Assembly (NCBI GenBank): GCA_014843695.1
Contig: CM026390.1
Coordinates: 6,209,301 to 6,273,300 of the forward strand
Reading direction: 5' to 3'
From: Archivesica marissinica
Lineage: Eukaryota; Mollusca; Bivalvia; Venerida; Vesicomyidae
DNA length: 64,000 nt
Shown here: piece after piece, positions 38,367-53,180 of the stretch
How positions within the stretch are numbered: the stretch's first letter is position 1
How the letters are laid out: the number at the start of each line of letters is the position of its first letter
The notes under the pieces: model-generated
What the model saw: only the letters and a program-made list of their open reading frames with translations
What the model was told of the DNA's origin: nothing
Database searches by the model: none
Program-made: the position numbers and the translations under genes

Positions 38367-38673
38367 ATGGATGCGACAGAACCTGTGATAACGAAACCAG
38401 TTAAAAACCCAAAACGTGTAGCAGCAGGTATAAAATCAGCTGCAACAAGAAAAGCTAAACTTGATAGCATTATTCAAAATTACATGTGATGATATACATG
38501 ATACACATGTTAATACTAATACTGATATATTAATGCAACATAAAAACATTATAATTGGTAGTGTGGCTTTAGTTGTTACAAGCGTATTTATGTGGAGGAC
38601 CAAATCAGACTCCCAAACTGATGAACAGCCTCACGACACCTCTCAAACAACAGATCATTTTGAATTTAATTAA
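38367..38673 (+). pseudogene. Small Polinton-type protein with one membrane segment, frameshifted
   Basis: It starts MDATEPVITKPVKNPKRVAA, a basic N-terminus (NPKRVAAGxK is common in this Polinton family). A frameshift near 38480 moves the reading to a frame encoding HKNIIIGSVALVVTSVFMW, a single hydrophobic segment, and a polar tail ending HFEFN. A role in the virion or membrane is inferred only from the family context. Confidence 0.55.
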
Positions 38674-38680
38674 ACAAATA

Positions 38681-38923
38681 ATGACGACCCCATCAATCAA
38701 TATTAAACATAATTTTATAGTTAATATGATGTATCTGTATGTTGAATCTGTTCTTACAATAGGTTATTCACAGCTTACAAAGAAAATATTTAAAATGCAA
38801 ACACAAAAAGTAGATTTTAATATGGGTGATATAGGGTTGCTAACAGTTGATATTCTATTGGCAATGTATACACGTGATATGCTTATTAAGCAAGGTATAA
38901 TACCTGCAGATATTATAAAGTAA
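38681..38923 (+). CDS. Small Polinton-type protein (80 aa), intact
   Basis: An 80-codon frame from MTTPSINIKHNFIVNMMYLY to KQGIIPADIIK. The C-terminal pattern DIGLLTVDILLAMYTRDMLI plus KQGIIP resembles a short protein that recurs beside the preceding gene in animal Polintons. It is mostly helical with amphipathic and hydrophobic stretches. It is the only gene of the small cluster without a visible break. Function unknown. Confidence 0.55.
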   Translation: MTTPSINIKHNFIVNMMYLYVESVLTIGYSQLTKKIFKMQTQKVDFNMGDIGLLTVDILLAMYTRDMLIKQGIIPADIIK

Positions 38924-38947
38924 TTTTATTTTTTTAATACAAAACAA

Positions 38948-39352
38948 ATGGCAACAATAGCAATCATGGTGGGTGGTGCATTGGTGAATGCATTGGCGTT
39001 CAGTGGTTCAAATTAATTGTTTTCAAATATGTCCAAAGGCGATAGAGAACGGCATGATAAAGCAATCGAGCAAGTACAAGCTGCATAAGCTGCTTGGAAC
39101 AACAAAAGAGCAGAAGCAGAAAGACTTGATTATTTAAATACACAGATGACAAAAGAATTGCATGCAAAGCAAACATTAATGATGCGGATGAAGCCATGAG
39201 ACAATATTATGCACTGACAGGCAAGCAACTGCAGGCTTTACCTAGACCAACTATTAGTGATGTTTACACAACAGAACAGAAAAACGTGAACTTATATATA
39301 TATTGTACTAGGCATGACAGCTACTGGTGTTCTGGCTTATAAACTGTTTTAA
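38948..39352 (+). pseudogene. Polinton-type MVGGAxVNALAFSGSN protein, decayed
   Basis: It begins MATIAIMVGGALVNALAFSG, a recognisable start of a recurrent Polinton protein. A TAA follows at once, and the charged helical middle (RERHDKAIEQVQAA) carries several stops and frameshifts. The end VLGMTATGVLAYKLF is a hydrophobic tail. Gene order (37924, 38367, 38681, 38948, then integrase) is like that in intact relatives I know of. Confidence 0.6.
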
Positions 39353-39359
39353 TACATAA

Positions 39360-40250
39360 ATGGAAACGATATATTACAGTCCAAGGGGATTCTGGAGAGG
39401 CATGTCTGAAGTTAAAAAATTAGCAAAAGAAGCAAAGGTCAGTGATAAAGAAGCATTAGAGTTTTTAAAGAAGCAAGCAGTATGGCAGATATATTTGCCT
39501 GCAACAAAGAAAATAGTTAGGCCCAGGTTGAAGTTTACAATAAGAATGAAGTGCATCAAGCTGATTTATTATTCTTGCCACATGATGGCAAGACATATAC
39601 ATATGCTTTGACTGTTGATGATATTGCAAGTGGGTATAAAGAAGCAGAGCCATTAACTTCCAAGGACAGTAAAGAAGTTGCACGCGCATTTGATAATATA
39701 TATAAGAGAAAGCTGAGGTATCCATGGCTATTACAAGTGGATCCTGGAAGGGAGTTCATGGGATCAGTTACACAGTTGATGGATAAACATAATGTGAAAA
39801 TCAGGCGAGACAGGAGAGACATACACAGAGACCAAGCTAGTGTGGAGAGATTCAACATGACACTGGCTGAAAGACTGTTTGGATATCAGTATGATAAGGA
39901 AATGGAAAATCCAAACAAACGTAACAGAGAATGGGTAAAGAGATTACCTAGTGTAATTACAGTGATATATTCAGAGACGAAAAAACCTCCACCTGTTATA
40001 ATAAGAACTGTTGGCACAGCTATGTGTCCAACACGCCAGTGTGAGATATTAATATCAACCAGGGGAACAAGAATGTGGTAAACGCAGAACCACAGACACA
40101 ATATGGAGTGTCACAAGATTAATTATCATATTATAACACAAGGTATCAGAGTTTATTATTTGAAAGCACCAGCTCCACAAAGGGGTTTTGTTAAAGAAGA
40201 GTTGCTTATTGTTCCTGCTGATACCAGAACGCGTATGTTGCAATACCATC
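39360..40250 (+). pseudogene. Polinton/Maverick integrase, frameshifted
   Basis: Retrovirus-like DDE integrase of Maverick type. The N-terminus METIYYSPRGFWRGMSEVKK and KKQAVWQIYLPATKKI are typical. After a frameshift near 39530 the core follows: HQADLLFLPHD (first Asp), LQVDPGREFMG (second Asp) and QASVERFNMTLAERLF (Glu). A further break near 40080-40100 precedes the C-terminal YYLKAPAPQRGFVKEELLIV, the chromodomain-adjacent tail. At least two frameshifts make it non-functional. It converges on the DNA polymerase gene at its 3' side. Confidence 0.85.
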
Positions 40251-40342
40251 TGGTTCTATGCATCTGTTTGTGTCTAATGGTGAGATTGTTTTCTTGCTGA
40301 CTGTTAGCCCGTATAGTTGATGTTATTTAGAACGTAGGCGAT

Positions 40343-44466
<4,124 letters not shown>

Positions 44467-44521
44467 TTTTTTTATTAAATAATATTTTTTAAAATATAAA
44501 ATAAATAATAATATATAAACG
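44467..44521. promoter_or_regulatory. AT-only divergent intergenic spacer of the Polinton
   Basis: A 55-bp stretch, nearly all A/T (TTTTTTTTATTAAATAATAT, then AAAATATAAAATAAATAATA), separates the start of PolB on the minus strand from the start of the Cys-rich gene on the plus strand. It is the only place where a shared promoter could sit; TATA-like strings occur on both strands. Promoter activity is inferred. Confidence 0.3.
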
Positions 44522-44788
44522 ATGGAAAACAAACGTCTGTTTCTCAGAGTTGGAAATCATGAAGAATGCCAAAACAAAAAAACAAAACATTCAAATTACT
44601 GTGGTCTACATAACTATCTGCCAAAAACGAGCAAAGTATCAAGATGCCACGTTTGCAATAAAGGTACAGCTGCAAAGACAGGAATATGTATTCCATGTGG
44701 TGGAGTTAATTTGGGTAAAAAAATCAGATATCACCACATATGGTTATTTAGCAAAGAGTGTCTGGGAATCGGTTTGATTGAAGTTTAG
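44522..44788 (+). CDS. Small Cys-rich protein of the Polinton (88 aa)
   Basis: The frame starts MENKRLFLRVGNHEECQNKK. Cys/His spacing C-x(10)-C-x(2)-H, then SRCHVCNKGTAAKTGICIPC, looks like one or two zinc-binding knuckles. The end after CGGVNLG may have shifted frame, as the C-terminal part looks unlike the rest. It is divergent from PolB across 55 bp and overlaps the next gene (minus strand) by four bases. I do not recognise the family; a zinc-ribbon-like DNA-binding role is only a guess. Confidence 0.45.
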   Translation: MENKRLFLRVGNHEECQNKKTKHSNYCGLHNYLPKTSKVSRCHVCNKGTAAKTGICIPCGGVNLGKKIRYHHIWLFSKECLGIGLIEV

Positions 44789-45120
44789 ACACAAACAAAA
44801 TAAACCATATTATTCACGCGGATGTCGTACGCGTGATACATTGTATTTTTTTTTTTATTCTTCTTACACGGCTTCAATCCAAGAGCTCTGAAGTAAAATG
44901 GAAATACATCAGGTCTTAACTTCTTCTTCATATGTTCAGGAGCCCATACTTCTGTATCATCTGATAGCTTCAACACTACTGATTCACCGTATTCTGTTTC
45001 AACCGACCTTGTATCTATAACTGTGAATATTTTGTTTTCTTCCAAATCTGCCCATTTACCTATTGCACTTGTTTGCTCTTTTAGAAGTTCCTCGAATAGT
45101 TCTGCTGTGATGTGTGTCAT
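44785..45120 (-). CDS. Small uncharacterised protein (111 aa)
   Basis: Begins MTHITAELFEELLKEQTSAI and has a beta-rich middle (KIFTVIDTRSVETEYGESVV, LKLSDDTEVWAPEHMKKKL). The pattern of short strands with VxTxYG and a W/AP edge resembles small OB-fold-like single-strand DNA-binding proteins in DNA mobile elements, but that is a weak structural impression. A TGTTTTTATATTG stretch lies just upstream of the start. It is probably part of the Polinton remnant, as it is packed against the Cys-rich gene. Confidence 0.5.
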   Translation of the reverse strand: MTHITAELFEELLKEQTSAIGKWADLEENKIFTVIDTRSVETEYGESVVLKLSDDTEVWAPEHMKKKLRPDVFPFYFRALGLKPCKKNKKKNTMYHAYDIRVNNMVYFVCV

Positions 45121-45494
45121 TGTTTTTATATTGAAAAATACTGAACCATGATGATTTTTGGATGATGGTCCAGTACTTCTGAACTGCAGTCCATTTTTGA
45201 AAGATAATCTTTGAGATTTATAGCAGTAATGTGGAGTTTTATATGGTGTGAGCCAGTAATTTGGATTGCAGTTCGATTATCAGACTATAAGGTTTTTTCC
45301 CCACTAAATCTTTGAGATTTATAGAAGTGATGTGGAGTTTTGATGAGGTGTGAGCCAGAACCACCACGTTGCATATATATAGAGGTTAGTAGTTGCTATG
45401 AACAATATAAAAACAAGAGTGTTCTGTTATGGCTTCATCATCGATGCAGCCAGCGCTGACTTAAATCCTGCGATAGTCAGCGCTGACTACATGA
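45121..45494. other. Non-coding stretch with a 60-bp direct repeat
   Basis: AATCTTTGAGATTTATAG with AGTAATGTGGAGTTTTATAT occurs near 45207 and, slightly changed, near 45305 (about 98 bp apart). A second small repeat, CAGCGCTGACT, occurs near 45450 and 45478. The non-LTR element begins directly after it. This may be a Polinton edge, but no terminal inverted repeat was found. Confidence 0.5.
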
Positions 45495-45495
45495 G

Positions 45496-46767
45496 ATGAC
45501 ATGTGTTCTATGCAAGGTACTTGAACATATAGTTTCCTCCTCGATAGCAAAACACTTCACTAACCACAGTATTCTGTACCATTTGCAGCATGGTTTTAGA
45601 GAAAAACGGTCATGCGTGACCCAATTAGTAATGCTAGTCAATGACTTGGTTACCTCTGTCTACAGTAAGCATCAGGTAGATCTCATCCTATTAGACTTCA
45701 GTAAGGCTTTCGATAAGGTCAATCACGAGAAAGTACTACTAAAAATGCATGAATATGGAGTCAGAGGTCAAACATTAAGGTGGATTAAGAGTTTTCTAGA
45801 TAATAGACTCCAGTCAGTTGTCCTTAATGGTACTAGTTCAGAGGCCATTCCGGTGTCCTCTTGAGTCCCACAGGGATCCGTACTTGGACCCCTGCTTTTC
45901 CTAGCCTACATAAACGACCTCCCACAAAACATCAGTTCCAAAGACCGCATCTTTGCAGATGATACTGCAGTATATATATCACTGACATCTGCAAATGAAT
46001 CGGTCACACTCCAAAATGATCTGTAGAGATTAGAAGAGTGGGAGTTGGAGTGGGACATGGAATTTAACCCCTCCAAATGTCAAGTTATCCACGTCACCAG
46101 AAGGAAACATCCTATTCCCAGCAAATATAAACTCCATGGAGTCCTACTTGAGTCGGTCACCTCAGCCAAATACCTTGGCGTGGATATCTCAAATAACCTG
46201 TCGTGGGACACCCACATAAAAAGGTCAACAAAGAAAGCAAACCAAACATTAGGATTTCTACGTAGAAACCTCCAGGTCAAATCTGAACCCCTTAAGACCA
46301 TGGCTTACCAGACATTAGTGAGACCCCAGCTTGAATATGGCTCCGAGATCTGGTCGCCCCATACCCAAACATTGATAGACCAAATTGAAGGTGTCCAGCG
46401 AAGAGCAGCCCGTTGGATAAAGGCTGACTTCTATCGTACCTCTAGTGTTACAGACATGCTACATTCCCTAAATATACGCAGACTAGATCAACGGCGTATT
46501 GACAATAGGTTATCCCTTATGTATAAAATTCATAATGATCTTGTTGCTATTCCCATTGAAAATTACCTAGTTCCCCTCTCCCGTCCTACTCGCCATTGCC
46601 ATTCCTTAAGCTATAGGTTAATTACAGCAACTACAGACTACTACAAGTTCTCCTTCTTTCCAAGAACAATCTATCATTGGAACCACCTCCCTCCTGACAT
46701 TGTCCATCTCCCTACCATAGAGCAATTCAATACGGCAGTTTGCCATATTGAACATGCCAGTCCCTAG
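45496..46767 (+). pseudogene. Reverse transcriptase of the non-LTR element, two internal stops
   Basis: Reading CVLCKVLEHIVSSSIAKHF, then HGFREKRSCVTQL, LLDFSKAFDKVNH (motif A Asp), [19 protein letters not shown] (motif B) and FADDTAVY (catalytic motif C). A thumb and C-terminal region follow (KYLGVDISNNLSWDTHI, RPQLEYGSEIW, FFPRTIYHWNHLP). In-frame stops are TGA at about 45862 (before VPQGS) and TAG at about 46024. The 5' end (endonuclease and the start of RT) is missing. It is a dead copy. Confidence 0.9.
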
Positions 46768-46926
46768 TTGTTCTGCGTAGCTGCTTTTAAACTTTCACCA
46801 CAACTTATTTTCATACCTTTTTAAATTATACTTTTAACTACTCATACTTTTAACTTCTTAGCGGTTTTTGACGCGCAACATGTGTACGTCCCCGCGAGGG
46901 GTTCGACATTAAAGGAAGATAGATAG
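45496..46926 (+). mobile_element. 5'-truncated non-LTR retrotransposon (Jockey/CR1-like)
   Basis: The element begins inside the reverse transcriptase and ends in a 3' UTR. It carries a hairpin TCCCCGCGAGGGGTT followed by CGACATTAAAGGAAGATAGA and (GATA)n. The same 3' end is present inverted at 48285-48541. 5' truncation is the usual result of target-primed reverse transcription. No target-site duplication was established. Confidence 0.85.
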
Positions 46927-46929
46927 ATA

Positions 46930-47110
46930 GTATGTTCCATTGAACAACTGTTCTCGGAAAGTATGAGCACTTGAAATAGTCAACTGTTGTTAATGGAATG
47001 TGATATGCCAAATGGTGGTAATGTCGTGACCTTCTGTTGTAAGGTGTGAGATATTGTGATGGATTGGCAGCCACATGATTATTTACCATTTTATAGAACA
47101 GAGTAAGCAA
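46930..47110 (-). pseudogene. Non-LTR reverse transcriptase C-terminal fragment, inverted
   Basis: Minus-strand reading LTLFYKMVNNHVAANPSQYL, then HHLAYHIPLTTVDYFKCSYF and PRTVVQWN. It matches the same C-terminal region of non-LTR elements (compare FFPRTIYHWN in the plus-strand copy) but is a different family member. It meets the plus-strand element tail to tail at the (GATA)n tract near 46920. Confidence 0.75.
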
Positions 47111-47650
47111 TTTGTTTTTCGTCTATTTTCTAAGGAGTTCCATTTCTTCCTAATTGTCTGCGTTTTAGCCCAACCCGTGTATAAGAACGGATAAGGAACT
47201 TGCAGTTAAAAATGTTTTCAATTGATTTAAGAAATTATAAATAAGTAGCTATACATTATGGTAAGTAGTTCAATTTTAAACTTGCAGCAAAATGTTGTAA
47301 TGTATTGATTTTATGTTGGTATTTTAATTTGATAAAAAGTGACAACAACTTTCGCCGTTTCGGTCAATTGATATTTCGGATATGGGCCACTTCGAAGCCA
47401 CCTCTTCTTGTTGCTGGCCAAGTTCAACAGACTAAACATTATTGCCAGGTGGGTGCGCATATAGAAAGAAATGAATAAAAATGGTATGTACAATGAAGAG
47501 TTAAAAATAAGACATCTTGGAGATTAGATAAAGAGGGTGACGAGCTGAGCCTTGAAGGCTTGAATTTGAAAGTGTCAACGGTGCCAACTGATACAATGTC
47601 AAGGGAAAGATTGTTGAGAAAGACCCTTGATGGGTCTTGGACAGAATGAC
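47111..47650. other. Mostly unique sequence, possible non-LTR tail on minus strand
   Basis: The minus-strand reading near 47640-47560 gives FLNNLSLDIVSVGTVDTFKF, which resembles the end of a non-LTR polymerase ORF (WNxLPxDIVxxxTVDTFK). The rest is AT-rich without recognised features. Confidence 0.4.
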
Positions 47651-47654
47651 TGGA

Positions 47655-48112
47655 GGTGGGTGGGGTAGTGGGGAGGCACGTAGGTGGTAGGTAGTGCAGT
47701 GGGGAGGCACGTAGGTGGTAGGTAGTGCAGTGGGGAGGCACGGAGGTGGTAGGTAGTGCAGTGGGGAGGCACGTAAGTGGTAGGTAGTGCAGTGGGGAGG
47801 CACGTAGGTGGTAGGTAGTGCAGTGGGGAGGCACGTAGGTGGTAGGTAGTGCAGTGGGGAGGCACGTATGGTAGGTAGTGCGTGGGGAGGCACGTAGGTG
47901 GTAGGTAGTGCAGTGGGGAGGCACGTAGGTGGTAGGTAGTGCAGTGGGGAAGCACGGAGGTGGTAGGTAGTGCAGTGGGGAGGCACGTATGTGGTAGGTA
48001 GTGCAGTGGGGAGGCACGTAGGTGGTAGGTAGTGCAGTGGGGAGGCACGTAGGTGGTAGGTAGTGCAGTGGGGAGGCACGTAGGTGGTAGGTAGTGCAGT
48101 GGGGAAGTGAGA
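47655..48112. repeat. 31-bp G-rich tandem array (about 15 copies)
   Basis: Units of GTGGGGAGGCACGTAGGTGG plus TAGGTAGTGCA. Copies are highly alike apart from GTAGG/GGAGG/GTAAG changes and two short deletions near 47870-47882. The minus-strand open frames (HCTTYHLRASPL repeats, up to 238 codons) are artefacts of the array. Confidence 0.95.
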
Positions 48113-48284
48113 GGCACGTAGGAAGCATTATGACTAGATAATATGTTAGGTACATTATGTTAGGTATGTTATGTTAGCTACATGGGAATATCGCGGTACT
48201 AGCTATTCAAATCCAAGATACATATATACTATTATTTACCTGAATTTAAACCTCATTTTGCTTCATCCTATGACTTCTCTAGTA

Positions 48285-48541
48285 TCTATCTATCTATCTT
48301 CCTTTAATGTCGAACCCCTCGCGGGGACGTAGACATCTTGCCCATCATAAACCGCAAAGAAGTTAAAAATATGAGTAGTTAAAAGCATAATTTAAGAAAG
48401 TAATGAAAATAAGTTGTTGTAAAAGTTTAAAAGCAGCTGCGCAGAACAACTATAGACTGGCATGATCAATATGGCAAACTGCTGTATTGAATTGCTCTAT
48501 GGTAGGGAGATGGACAATGTCAGGAGGCAGATGGTTCCAAT
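48285..48541 (-). mobile_element. Inverted 3' fragment of the same non-LTR family
   Basis: The reverse complement matches 46680-46926 closely: CCTGACATTGTCCATCTCCC, TAGAGCAATTCAATA, CAGCTGCTTTTAAACTT, then the hairpin TCCCCGCGAGGGGTTCGACA and (GATA)n. It is severely 5'-truncated (about 257 bp). Together with the 45496-46926 copy it shows that the 3' end, including hairpin and tetranucleotide tail, is conserved. Confidence 0.88.
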
Positions 48542-49657
48542 GATAAATAAACAAAAACACACATGGGCCTACTCTTTATGAATAATAAAATGCGGGAATC
48601 TGGCTATATCACCACATGTCAATAGATGTACGTCACAGGAGAAAGTTCCAGAGATATGAACATCAACTTGTTTTTAATAAAAAATACTAAATTTGTGGGG
48701 AAAACTGTAAAAATAATCATTCAGAAGGAAAAGCGTGTCTCGGATCTTATTATTATGCCCATATTTGGCAATACGGGAAGTACGTAGTAACCTAAACATG
48801 TGATCAAAACAGTTTCATTCATAAATACCAGACCGCCATTTTACAAGTTAAATATATATTACAAATGGACATTTGGAGCATTTATTCAGATAAAATGGTG
48901 GGGTAATTTTACATATAACTTGATATTCAGGTAAGCATGTAAGTGGTGCACTTACCATTTATGTTGACAGTTTGCGATTTCTTGTTTAACCGTAGAGAGG
49001 AAACAGTAATGTCACGGTTGAGACTTGGACATACCCGTTTCACACACTCATTTTTATTGAACACATCTTAATTCACTGTGTAGATTTAGCACTCGTTGAT
49101 TTATATACATTATTGCATTTTTAAAAGAATCACATCTTTTCCATAAATTGTAAACTTTTACAACTGACGTTTTTTTATCATTGTTACAGCTTGATAAATG
49201 TTGTTGCAATTGACCGTTCGTCATTACAATTTTACTACATAAAGTATGTTATCTACATATATTTTTAACTGTCTTGTATACACTATACTTAACCCGGCAT
49301 GATATAGCCTCAATTAAAACTTGCCAACTTATTTTCATATTCCATGTGTTTGCTGCTTTTATTTCATTTTTGTGCATTATTTGTATTTTCATATTTTTGC
49401 CTATGGCAAGCTATGCCACTGATTATATTATGGTGTGTACACACCCTCCTCCGTATCTGTGGCATGTCATGATTCACTCATCGCTAACTCGCTTGTTATC
49501 TTCCAGACACCAAGTAGTTTTTTTTGATCGATTGCTCAAATTGTTCTTTAATTTTCTTGTAACGTTTAATCAATTTTATTATTTTCTGTGAATATGATGT
49601 AGCATGGCCTTCCTGTTGGGTACATGTAATGATATAATAAAAAACTATCTGTTGCAG
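48542..49657. other. Unique AT-rich sequence upstream of first visible XPO6 exon
   Basis: About 1.1 kb without repeats. The XPO6 start codon should be in an exon upstream of 49658, but I could not identify it here. The string GACCGCCATTTTAC (near 48831) looks like a promoter-type GCCAT element, a weak hint only. The open frame reaching ATG at 49604 crosses the intron end and is probably not the real start. Confidence 0.5.
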
Positions 49658-49748
49658 GCTGGTGATGCATCCAGTCTACAGTCTCTGGAACAGTTGATGT
49701 CAGAGTTCTTCAATGCCAGCACCAGCAATAATCGCAAAAGACAAATTG
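49658..49748 (+). CDS. XPO6: XPO6 exon (N-terminal helix)
   Basis: The 91-nt exon encodes AGDASSLQSLEQLMSEFFNA, then STSNNRKRQI, matching the human exportin-6 N-terminus (EEASLRALESLMTEFFHDCT, TNERKREI). The acceptor CTATCTGTTGCAG precedes 49658 and the donor GTATGTATAG follows 49748. It ends with one base (G) completed by AG at 53068 to give Glu. Exportin-6 is a karyopherin-beta nuclear export receptor known in animals to export actin with profilin in a RanGTP-dependent way. The initiator Met lies in an upstream exon not found. Confidence 0.93.
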
Positions 49749-49849
49749 GTATGTATAGATGGACACACCAGTCGGCAATGTTAGTTCAAGAAGATTCAAT
49801 CTTTCATTCATGGAAGCTATCCAGTGTGGAAGTTCAGTGGTTGTACATG

Positions 49850-51902
49850 TACCTAGATACCTGCCATATTGTACCTAGATACCTGCCATATTGTACCTAG
49901 ATACCTGCCATATTGTACCTAGATACCTGCCATATTGTACATAGATACATGCCATATTGTACCTAGATACCTGCCATATTGTACCTAGATACCTGCCATA
50001 TTGTACCTAGATACCTGCCATATTGTACCTAGATACCTGCCATATTGTGCCTAGATACCTGCCATATTGTGCCTAGATACCTGCCATATTGTACATAGAT
50101 ACGTGCCATATTGTACATAGATACGTGCCATATTGTACCTAGATACCTGCCATATTGTACATAGATACCTGTCATATTGTACCTAGATACCTGCCATATT
50201 GTACCTAGATACCTGCCATATTGTACCTAGATACCTGCCATATTGTACATAGATACCTGTCAGATTGTACCTAGATACCTGTCATATTGTACCTAGATAC
50301 CTGCCATATTGTACCTAGATACCTGCCATATTGTACCTAGATACCTGCCATATTGTACCTAGGTACCTGCCATATTGTACCTAGATACCTGTTATATTGT
50401 ACCTAGATACGTGCCAATATTGTACCTAGATACGTGCCATATTGTACCTAGATACCTGCCATATTGCACCTAGATACCTGCCATATTGTACCTAGATACC
50501 TGCCATATTGTAAATAGGTACCTGTCATATTGTACATAGATACCTGTCATATTGTACATAGATACCTGCCATATTGTACCTAGATACCTGTCATATTGTA
50601 CATAGATACGTGCCATATTGTACCTAGATACGTGCCATATTGTACATAGATACCTGCCATATTGTACATAGATACCTGCCATATTGTGCCTAGATACCTG
50701 CCATATTGTACCTAGATACGTGCCATATTGTGCCTAGATACCTGCCATATTGTACCTAGATACCTGCCATATTGTGCCTAGATACCTGCCATATTGTACC
50801 TAGATACCTGCCATATTGTGCCTAGATACCTGCCATATTGTACCTAGATACGTGCCATATTGTGCCTAGATACCTGCCATATTGTACCTAGATACCTGCC
50901 ATATTGTACCTAGATACCTGTCATATTGTGCATAGATACCTGCCATATTGTACCTAGATACGTGCCATATTGTGCCTAGATACCTGCCATATTGTACCTA
51001 GATACCTGCCATATTGTACATAGATACCTGCCATATTGTACCTAGATACCTGCCATATTGTACCTATATACCTGCCATATTGTACATAGATACCTGCCAT
51101 ATTGTACCTAGATACCTGCCATATTGTACCTAGATACCTGCCATATTGTACCTAGATACCTGCCATATTGTACCTAGATACCTGCCATATTGTACCTAGA
51201 TACCTGCCATATTGTACCTAGATACCTGCCATATTGTACCTAGATACCTGCCATATTGTACCTAGATACCTGCCATATTGTACCTAGATACCTGCCATAT
51301 TGTACATAGATACATGCCATATTGTACCTAGATACCTGCCATATTGTACCTAGATACCTGCCATATTGTACCTAGATACCTGCCATATTGTACCTAGATA
51401 CCTGCCATATTGTGCCTAGATACGTGCCATATTGTACATAGATACGTGCCATATTGTACCTAGATACCTGCCATATTGTACATAGATACCTGTCATATTG
51501 TACCTAGATACCTGTCATATTGTACCTAGATACCTGCCATATTGTACCTAGATACCTGCCATATTGTGCCTAGATACCTGCCATATTGTGCCTAGATATG
51601 TGCCATATTGTACATAGATACCTGCCATATTGTGCCTAGATACGTACCATATTGTACCTAGATACGTGCCATATTGTACCTAGATACCTGCCATATTGTA
51701 CATAGATACCTGTCATATTGTACATAGATACGTGCCAATATTGTACCTAGATACCTGTTATATTGCACCTAGATACCTGTCATATTGTACATAGATACGT
51801 GCCAATATTGTACCTAGATACCTGTTATATTGCACCTAGATACCTGCCATATTGTACCTAGATACCTGCCATATTGTATCTAGATACCTGCCATATTGTA
51901 GA
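49850..51902. repeat. 22-bp tandem array (about 93 copies)
   Basis: Units of TACCTAGATACCTGCCATAT plus TG. Variable sites are CCTAG/CATAG, CCTGC/CGTGC/CCTGT and GTACC/GTGCC. The array fills most of XPO6 intron 49749-53067 and grades directly into the 27-bp array. Confidence 0.96.
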
Positions 51903-51924
51903 TATACATATATATCAAAGCAAA

Positions 51925-53045
51925 GCAGTATGTATACTGTCCACCAAAGCAATTGTATTTATACTGTCCACCAAAGCAATTGTATTTATACTGTCAATCA
52001 ATGCAATTGTATTTATACTGTCCATCAAAGCAATTGTATTTATACTGTCCATCAAAGCAATTGTATTTATACTGTCCACCAAAGCAATTGTATTTATACT
52101 GTCAATCAACGTAATTGTATTTATACTGTCCATCAAAGCAATTGTATTTATACTGTCCATCAAAGTAATTGTATTTATACTGTCCATCAAAGTAATTGTA
52201 TTTATACTGTCCATCAAAGTAATTGTATTTATACTGTCCATCAAAGTAATTGTATTTATACTGTCAATCAACGTAATTGTATTTATACTGTCCATCAAAG
52301 TAATTGTATTTATACTGTCCATCAAAGTAATTGTATTTATACTGTCAATCAACATAATTGTATTTATACTGTCCATCAAAGCAATTGTATTTATACTGTC
52401 CATCAAAGTAATTGTATTTATACTGTCCATCAAAGCAATTATATTTATACTGTCCATCAAAGTAATTGTATTTATACTGTCCATCAAAGTAATTGTATTT
52501 ATACTGTCCATCAAAGTAATTGTATTTATACTGTCCATCAAAGTAATTGTATTTATACTGTCCATCAAAGTAATTGTATTTATACTGTCCATCAAAGCAA
52601 TTGTATTTATACTGTCCATCAAAGCAATTGTATTTATACTGTCCATCAAAGCAATTGTATTTATACTGTCCATCAAAGCAATTGTATTTATACTGTCCAT
52701 CAAAGCAATTGTATTTATACTGTCCATCAAAGTAATTGTATTTATACTGTCCATCAAAGTAATTGTATTTATACTGTCCATCAAAGTAATTGTATTTATA
52801 CTGTCCATCAAAGCAATTGTATTTATACTGTCCATCAAAGCAATTGTATTTATACTGTCCATCAAAGCAATTGTATTTATACTGTCCATCAAAGCAATTG
52901 TATTTATACTGTCCATCAAAGCAATTGTATTTATACTGTCCATCAAAGCAATTGTATTTATACTGTCCATCAAAGCAATTGTATTTATACTGTCCATCAA
53001 AGCAATTGTATTTATTCTGTCCATCAAAGCAATTGTATTTATTTT
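51925..53045. repeat. 27-bp tandem array (about 41 copies)
   Basis: Units of CTGTCCATCAAAGCAATTGT plus ATTTATA. Main variants are AAGCAA/AAGTAA and CCATC/CAATC. It ends about 23 bp before the XPO6 acceptor at 53068. Because 27 is a multiple of 3 and the unit has stop-free frames, open frames of 370-468 codons exist on both strands; one happens to be in frame with the XPO6 exon that follows. Confidence 0.96.
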
Positions 53046-53067
53046 ATTGTCAATGTTTTGTTTTCAG

Positions 53068-53180
53068 AGGAGCTACTGAACCAGTTCAGTCAGACCCGAG
53101 ATTGTTGGAAGCAATGTTTGTTTTTCTTGTCGAATACACATAACGAATATGTGATGATGTACTGTCTCACTGTCCTAGAG
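53068..53180 (+). CDS. XPO6: XPO6 exon, parent of the 40-bp donor array
   Basis: The 113-nt exon encodes EELLNQFSQTRDCWKQCLFF, then LSNTHNEYVMMYCLTVLE, matching human exportin-6 EELLNNFAQQIGAWRFCLYF and LSSTRNDYVMMYSLTVFE. It is part of the importin-beta-type N-terminal HEAT region. The acceptor TTTTGTTTTCAG precedes 53068 and the donor GAG|GTAAGTTTGC follows 53180. It ends in phase 0 before NLINRQW at 57587. Its last 24 nt, with 16 nt of intron, are repeated about 63 times downstream. Confidence 0.96.

Noticed and set aside
47439..48155. Frames with HCTTYHLRASPL repeats (up to 238 codons)
   Set aside because: 31-bp array; the only meaningful residues are a possible non-LTR tail near 47560-47640.
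49604..49657. ATG at 49604 as the XPO6 start (MAFLLGTCND...)
   Set aside because: The region before 49658 looks like an intron end (CTATCTGTTGCAG) and its residues do not resemble the exportin-6 N-terminus; the start should be in an upstream exon.
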